Source of the DNA: Solirubrobacter ginsenosidimutans
Lineage (GTDB): Bacteria; Actinomycetota; Thermoleophilia; Solirubrobacterales; Solirubrobacteraceae
Assembly: GCF_027587205.1 (NCBI RefSeq)
Contig: NZ_JAPDOD010000008.1
Coordinates: 130,594-194,593 of the forward strand
DNA length: 64,000 nucleotides
Direction: 5' to 3'
Within the stretch, counting starts at the first letter, position 1. Every line of letters starts with the position of its first letter. The notes below the pieces were generated by a model. It saw only the letters and a program-made list of their open reading frames with translations, had not been told where the DNA came from and did no database searches. Below, piece by piece: positions 60,712 to 64,000 of the stretch. The position numbers were made by a program, and so were the translations under genes.

Positions 60712-61840
60712 CCGGGATAAGTAGATCGGATGGGGTCAGGTCGTGCACCGACGCGCGCCCGAGGCCGAGCAGCGCCGAGTCGATCCCGTTGCGCAGCACG
60801 TCGAGCACGTTCTCCACACCCGCCTGCCCGTCCGCCGCCAGGCCCCACAGGTACGGCCGGCCGATCATCACCGCGCGGGCGCCGAGGGCGAGCGCCTTGA
60901 CGACGTCGCCGCCGCGGCGGATGCCGCCGTCGAGCAGCACCTCGGCCTGCCCGCCGACGGCGTCGACGACGGCGGACAGCGCGCGGATCGTCGCCGGCGT
61001 GCCGTCGAGGTTGTTGCCGCCGTGGTTGGAGACCGAGATCGCGGTCGCGCCGACGTCCTGCACGGCGCGCCTGGCGTCATCCACGCGCACGATCCCTTTG
61101 ACCATGAACGGGCCGGCCCAGAGCGAGCGCAGCCACGCGATGTCCTCCCACGATGGCGGCGGCGTGCCCATCCACTCGCCGTAGGCGGCGAAGAACCCGG
61201 GCGAGCCCTCGAAGTTCGGCACCTGCAGGGCGGGCGGGCGCTTGGTCTGCGCCCACCGGTAGGCCCATCGTGGTCGTCTCAGAACCTCGGGTGCGAGCCG
61301 TGCCATCGCCTTGAGGTCGAGTTGCTGCGGGATGAAGGGCGAGCCCCAGTCGCGCGAGTGCGAGAACGTCCAGTCGAGCGTGAGGATGATCCCCGCCGCG
61401 CCGGCCGCGCGCGCCCGCTCCACGCGCGCCTCGATCGCCTCCCGCGAGCCCGCCCAGTAGGTCTGCGCGAACGTCTTCGGGTTCTCCGTCACGACCTCCT
61501 CGATCCCGGTGCTGCCGAGGGCGGAGAGCCCGAACGCCGTGCCCCGCGCGGCCGCCGCGCGCGCCGCTCCCGGCTCGGCGACGGGATGCACCGCCTGCAC
61601 GCCGACGGGGGAGAGGATCACCGGCAGCGCGAGGTCGACGCCCATGGCCGTGGTCGCCAATTCGCGGTTCTGCACCGACCCGGCGACGTGCGGCGCGAAC
61701 CCCAGCTCGGAGAACGCCGCGACGTTGTCCGACAGCGTCAGGCCGCGCTCCGTGCCGGCCTTGATCGCGTTGAACACGCTCGGCGGGAGGGTCTTCTTCG
61801 CCCGCCGCTCCGCCTCCGCGACGCTCTCGAACCAGGGCAT
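60683..61840 (-). CDS. mftD: Mycofactocin FMN-dependent oxidoreductase MftD
   Basis: 385 aa of the alpha-hydroxy-acid oxidase (lactate dehydrogenase-like) family, TIM barrel with bound FMN: LPVILSPVGVQAVHPVAEPG, GLSALGSTGIEEV, FMVKGIVRVDDARRAVQDVG, SVSNHGGNNLDGTPATI and VLLDGGIRRGGDVVKALALG. It deaminates the cyclised Val-Tyr intermediate to pre-mycofactocin. It is located between mftC and mftE, the usual order. Confidence 0.94.
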   Translation of the reverse strand: MPWFESVAEAERRAKKTLPPSVFNAIKAGTERGLTLSDNVAAFSELGFAPHVAGSVQNRELATTAMGVDLALPVILSPVGVQAVHPVAEPGAARAAAARGTAFGLSALGSTGIEEVVTENPKTFAQTYWAGSREAIEARVERARAAGAAGIILTLDWTFSHSRDWGSPFIPQQLDLKAMARLAPEVLRRPRWAYRWAQTKRPPALQVPNFEGSPGFFAAYGEWMGTPPPSWEDIAWLRSLWAGPFMVKGIVRVDDARRAVQDVGATAISVSNHGGNNLDGTPATIRALSAVVDAVGGQAEVLLDGGIRRGGDVVKALALGARAVMIGRPYLWGLAADGQAGVENVLDVLRNGIDSALLGLGRASVHDLTPSDLLIPDGFSRRLGA

Positions 61841-61843
61841 CGT

Positions 61844-63100
61844 CTAGACCGGCGACTCGTTGCAGGGCCGCTCGACCACCGTGACCGGCACCATCGCGCG
61901 GCGCCGGATCGAGTGGTCGACGCTCGACTTGCGCGGCGTCGCGGTGGCGAGTGCGTCTTCGCCGTGGCCCAGCACGCATTCGGGATCGGGGCCGGCGAGC
62001 GGGAGGCCGGTGAAGAACTTCGCCGCCATGCACCCGCCGCGGCAGGCGTCGTACATGCCGCAGCTCGAGCACGCGCCTGCGGCCTGCGGCTCGCGCAGCT
62101 CGCGGAACAGGTCCGACTCGCGCCACACGTGTGCGAAGCCGGCTTCGCGGATGTTGCCCGCGAGGAACGTCTCGTGGATGGCGAACGGGCAGGCGTAGAC
62201 GTCACCGACCGGGTCGATCAGGCACACGACGCGTCCCGCACCGCACAGGTTCAGGCCCGGGAGGGTCTGGCCGTAGGCGGCGAGGTGGAAGAACGAGTCG
62301 CCGGTGAGGACCTGCTGGCCGTGCTCGAGCAGCCACTCGTAGACGATGCGCTGCTGTTGCTGGGTGGGGTGCAGCGTGTCCCAGACATCGGCGCCGCGGC
62401 CCGAGGGACGCAGGCGGGTGAGTCGCAGCTGGGCGCCGAAGTGGTCGGCGATCGCCTTGAAGTCGTCGAGCTGGGCGACGTTCTCGCGGGTGATGACGAC
62501 GGAGAGCTTGAAACCTGTGCCCTTGAGGTGCTCCATGGCGCGGATCGCGGTGTCGTACGAGCCTTCACCGCGGACGGCGTCGTTGACCTGCGCGGTGGCG
62601 CCGTCGAGCGAGATCTGCACGTCGACGTAGTCGTTCCCCCGCAGCCATTGCGCTCTGTGCGCGTCGATCCTTGAGCCGTTGGTGGAGAACTTCACGCCCA
62701 CGTGGTGCGCGGTCGCGTACTCGACGAGCTCCCAGAAGTCCTTGCGCACCGTCGGCTCGCCGCCGCCGATGTTCACGTAGAAGACCTGCATCCGCTCGAG
62801 CTCGTCGATCACGGCCTTGGCCTCTTGCGTGGTCAGCTCGCGCGGGTCGCGCCGGCCTGAGGAGGAGAGGCAGTGCACGCACGCGAGGTTGCACGCGTAG
62901 GTGAGCTCCCACGTGAGGCAGATGGGCGCGTCAAGCCCGCGCTCGAACTCCTCGTTGAGGGCACCCCGCGCCTGCGACCGCCGCCGCACGAAGCTCAGAC
63001 GGCGCGTGCCGAAGTCGTAGGCCAAGGCGCCGAAGCGCTCGGGGCGCAGCGCCGTATCGGCGCCCAGGCGGGCGGCGCGGCGGAGAGTCTCGACGTCCAC
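61844..63100 (-). CDS. mftC: Mycofactocin radical SAM maturase MftC with fused MftB-like N-terminus
   Basis: 418 aa from a GTG at 63100. The radical SAM core has Cys70, Cys74, Cys77 (CNLACVHC) and FYVNIGGGEPTVRKDFWE. The C-terminal SPASM region has several cysteines (CGAGRVVCLIDPVGDVYAC, CSSCGMYDACRGGC). It decarboxylates and cyclises the Val-Tyr end of MftA. Residues 10-40 (LGADTALRPERFGALAYDFG, then TRRLSFV) read like the first half of MftB, the peptide-binding chaperone, and no separate mftB gene lies between mftA and mftC. Confidence 0.93.
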   Translation of the reverse strand: MDVETLRRAARLGADTALRPERFGALAYDFGTRRLSFVRRRSQARGALNEEFERGLDAPICLTWELTYACNLACVHCLSSSGRRDPRELTTQEAKAVIDELERMQVFYVNIGGGEPTVRKDFWELVEYATAHHVGVKFSTNGSRIDAHRAQWLRGNDYVDVQISLDGATAQVNDAVRGEGSYDTAIRAMEHLKGTGFKLSVVITRENVAQLDDFKAIADHFGAQLRLTRLRPSGRGADVWDTLHPTQQQQRIVYEWLLEHGQQVLTGDSFFHLAAYGQTLPGLNLCGAGRVVCLIDPVGDVYACPFAIHETFLAGNIREAGFAHVWRESDLFRELREPQAAGACSSCGMYDACRGGCMAAKFFTGLPLAGPDPECVLGHGEDALATATPRKSSVDHSIRRRAMVPVTVVERPCNESPV

Positions 63101-63106
63101 GGCGTT

Positions 63107-63232
63107 TTAGTAGACGCCGCACATCCCGTCGATGGAGACGTCCTCTACGAGCAGATCCTCCTCGACGAGCGCCTCGGGCTCCTCGACCACGGTCTCCTCG
63201 ACGACCTCGGGCTCGGTCACGGGATCAAGCAT
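63107..63232 (-). CDS. mftA: Mycofactocin precursor peptide MftA
   Basis: 41 aa, starting at the ATG at 63232 with a GGAG site upstream. It is acidic and Glu/Val-rich, and ends in the invariant IDGMCGVY, of which the last Val-Tyr becomes mycofactocin. It is too short for most gene callers. Its stop is 6 bp from the mftC start. Confidence 0.95.
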   Translation of the reverse strand: MLDPVTEPEVVEETVVEEPEALVEEDLLVEDVSIDGMCGVY

Positions 63233-63286
63233 GTCTCTCTCCTTCGCGCAGCGGTCTCCGCGCCGGAACGTAACACTCGTCACGAC

Positions 63287-64000
63287 ATGCTGCCGCCAGA
63301 CTTCCACTTGGCGTTGGGCGCACGGTTCGAGGGCCGGACGCTGCTGGGCGGCGAACCGTTCGCGATCGTGCACCTCGGCGACCGCGCCGCGGCGCAGGTC
63401 CGGGCGTGGTCCGAGGGCGCTTTGGTGGGGGAAGCGGGTGAGCTGGCGCGGGCGCTGGTGACGGCGAACCTGGCGCAGCCGATGCCCCCTTTGGGCACTC
63501 TGCCGCCGGTCAGCGTCGTGATCCCGGTGCGCGACCGCTCGATCGCGCGGCTGCTCGCCGCACTGGACGTCGCCGAGGTGATCGTGGTCGACGACGCATC
63601 CGCGGACGGCGAGGCGTTGCGTCGTGAGGCGTCGGCGGCGGGCGCGAGGTACGTGCGTCGAGACGTACGCGGCGGTGCGGGAGCGGCGCGCAACACGGGC
63701 CTCGCGGCGGCGACGCACGAACTCGTCGCGTGCGTGGACAGCGACTGCGTCCCGTGCGCGGGCTGGTTGGACGCGCTGCTCCCGCACTTCGCGGACCCGG
63801 AACTGAGCGCGATCGCCCCACGAATCGTCGCCCTGCGCGACGAGGGTCGACTTCCTCGCGTAGAGCACGAGAAACTCGACGCTCGCCGCGCGGGGGAGAC
63901 GCGGGCGGGAGCGGCGCGCGGCGGAGAGGCACGCGCCGGCACCACGACGGGCGGCGGCGCCACGACGGGCGGCGGCGCCACGACGCGCGGGCTCGCGGAC
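63287..64000 (+). CDS. mftF: Mycofactocin glycosyltransferase MftF (partial, 3' end beyond window)
   Basis: 238 codons are visible from the ATG at 63287, divergent from mftA by 54 bp. Typical start (LPPDFHLALGARFEGRTLLG, GEPFAIVHLGD), then the GT2 domain: VSVVIPVRDRSIARLL, EVIVVDDASADGE, GGAGAARNTGLAAATHELVA and DSDCVP, with HFADPELSAIAPRIVALRDE. It adds glucose units to premycofactocin. After residue 200 the frame enters a Gly/Thr/Ala/Arg-rich stretch (GTTTGGGATTGGGATTRG) built on an 18-bp DNA repeat, unlike what I expect of MftF at this point. Confidence 0.9.
   Translation, partial: MLPPDFHLALGARFEGRTLLGGEPFAIVHLGDRAAAQVRAWSEGALVGEAGELARALVTANLAQPMPPLGTLPPVSVVIPVRDRSIARLLAALDVAEVIVVDDASADGEALRREASAAGARYVRRDVRGGAGAARNTGLAAATHELVACVDSDCVPCAGWLDALLPHFADPELSAIAPRIVALRDEGRLPRVEHEKLDARRAGETRAGAARGGEARAGTTTGGGATTGGGATTRGLAD
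63942..63991 (+). repeat. 18-bp tandem repeat in mftF
   Basis: CCACGACGGGCGGCGGCG repeats at 63942 and 63960, with a partial third copy at 63978, in frame. It encodes a TTGGGA-type six-residue repeat. It may be a recent slippage expansion in a surface loop. Confidence 0.8.

Overview
The window is high-GC DNA, close to gene-saturated, with many ATGA/GTGA start-stop overlaps. Gene families (soluble propane monooxygenase, mycofactocin, ROK, LacI and IclR regulators, DUF993, FG-GAP and RTX surface proteins) point to an actinobacterium. My best guess is the Thermoleophilia/Solirubrobacterales; this is inferred from gene content, because no rRNA, tRNA or CRISPR array is visible.

Layout. 1-4 kb: end of a TetR-like gene, a membrane GGDEF-EAL protein, a small membrane protein and a secreted M23 peptidase, with palindromic repeats in and after them. 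4-19 kb: a propane/short-alkane oxidation locus on the minus strand. An IclR regulator leads into prmABCD (diiron hydroxylase, reductase, small subunit, coupling protein), an amidohydrolase, a DUF59 Fe-S factor, a zinc alcohol dehydrogenase and a dedicated GroEL-like chaperonin, followed by an amidase and a P450. A GAF/winged-helix regulator and a divergent aldehyde dehydrogenase lie just upstream. 19-38 kb: mixed accessory genes, including an FG-GAP/RTX surface protein, a TetR-MFS efflux pair, a DHFR-like reductase, an AGE epimerase, a GH2 beta-galactosidase, a matrixin-like protease, a GT39 glycosyltransferase, a lipoprotein cyclophilin, and an exported trio (TIM-barrel sugar isomerase, BNR-repeat lipoprotein, ThuA lipoprotein).

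38-45 kb: a compact seven-gene plus-strand operon resembling the EDB/ebo cluster (EboA, EboB TatD-like, EboC UbiA-like, EboE, EboF phosphatase-like), headed by a myo-inositol-phosphate-synthase-like cyclase and carrying an extra TIM-barrel isomerase. It ends at a long hairpin. Its product is unknown and it is the strongest candidate for an uncharacterised system. 45-57 kb: carbohydrate uptake and catabolism. Two tandem ROK regulators face an oxidoreductase plus ribose-type ABC transporter operon; a MarR gene and a second operon follow (Gfo/Idh/MocA oxidoreductase, DUF993 aldolase-like, isomerase), with a LacI-type operator before it and a LacI repressor after it.

57-64 kb: an acyl-CoA mutase whose specificity residues are isobutyryl-CoA-mutase-like, then the mycofactocin locus (mftA, an mftB/mftC composite, mftD, mftE and a mycofactocin-type SDR on the minus strand; mftF divergent and cut by the window end). 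Mycofactocin serves alcohol oxidation in actinobacteria, so it may cooperate with the alkane/alcohol locus, but that link is inference.

Other recurring features are four sites of short G-rich palindromes with GTCTGAC or GACAGTC cores, and three convergent gene pairs that share a CTAG as both stop codons.
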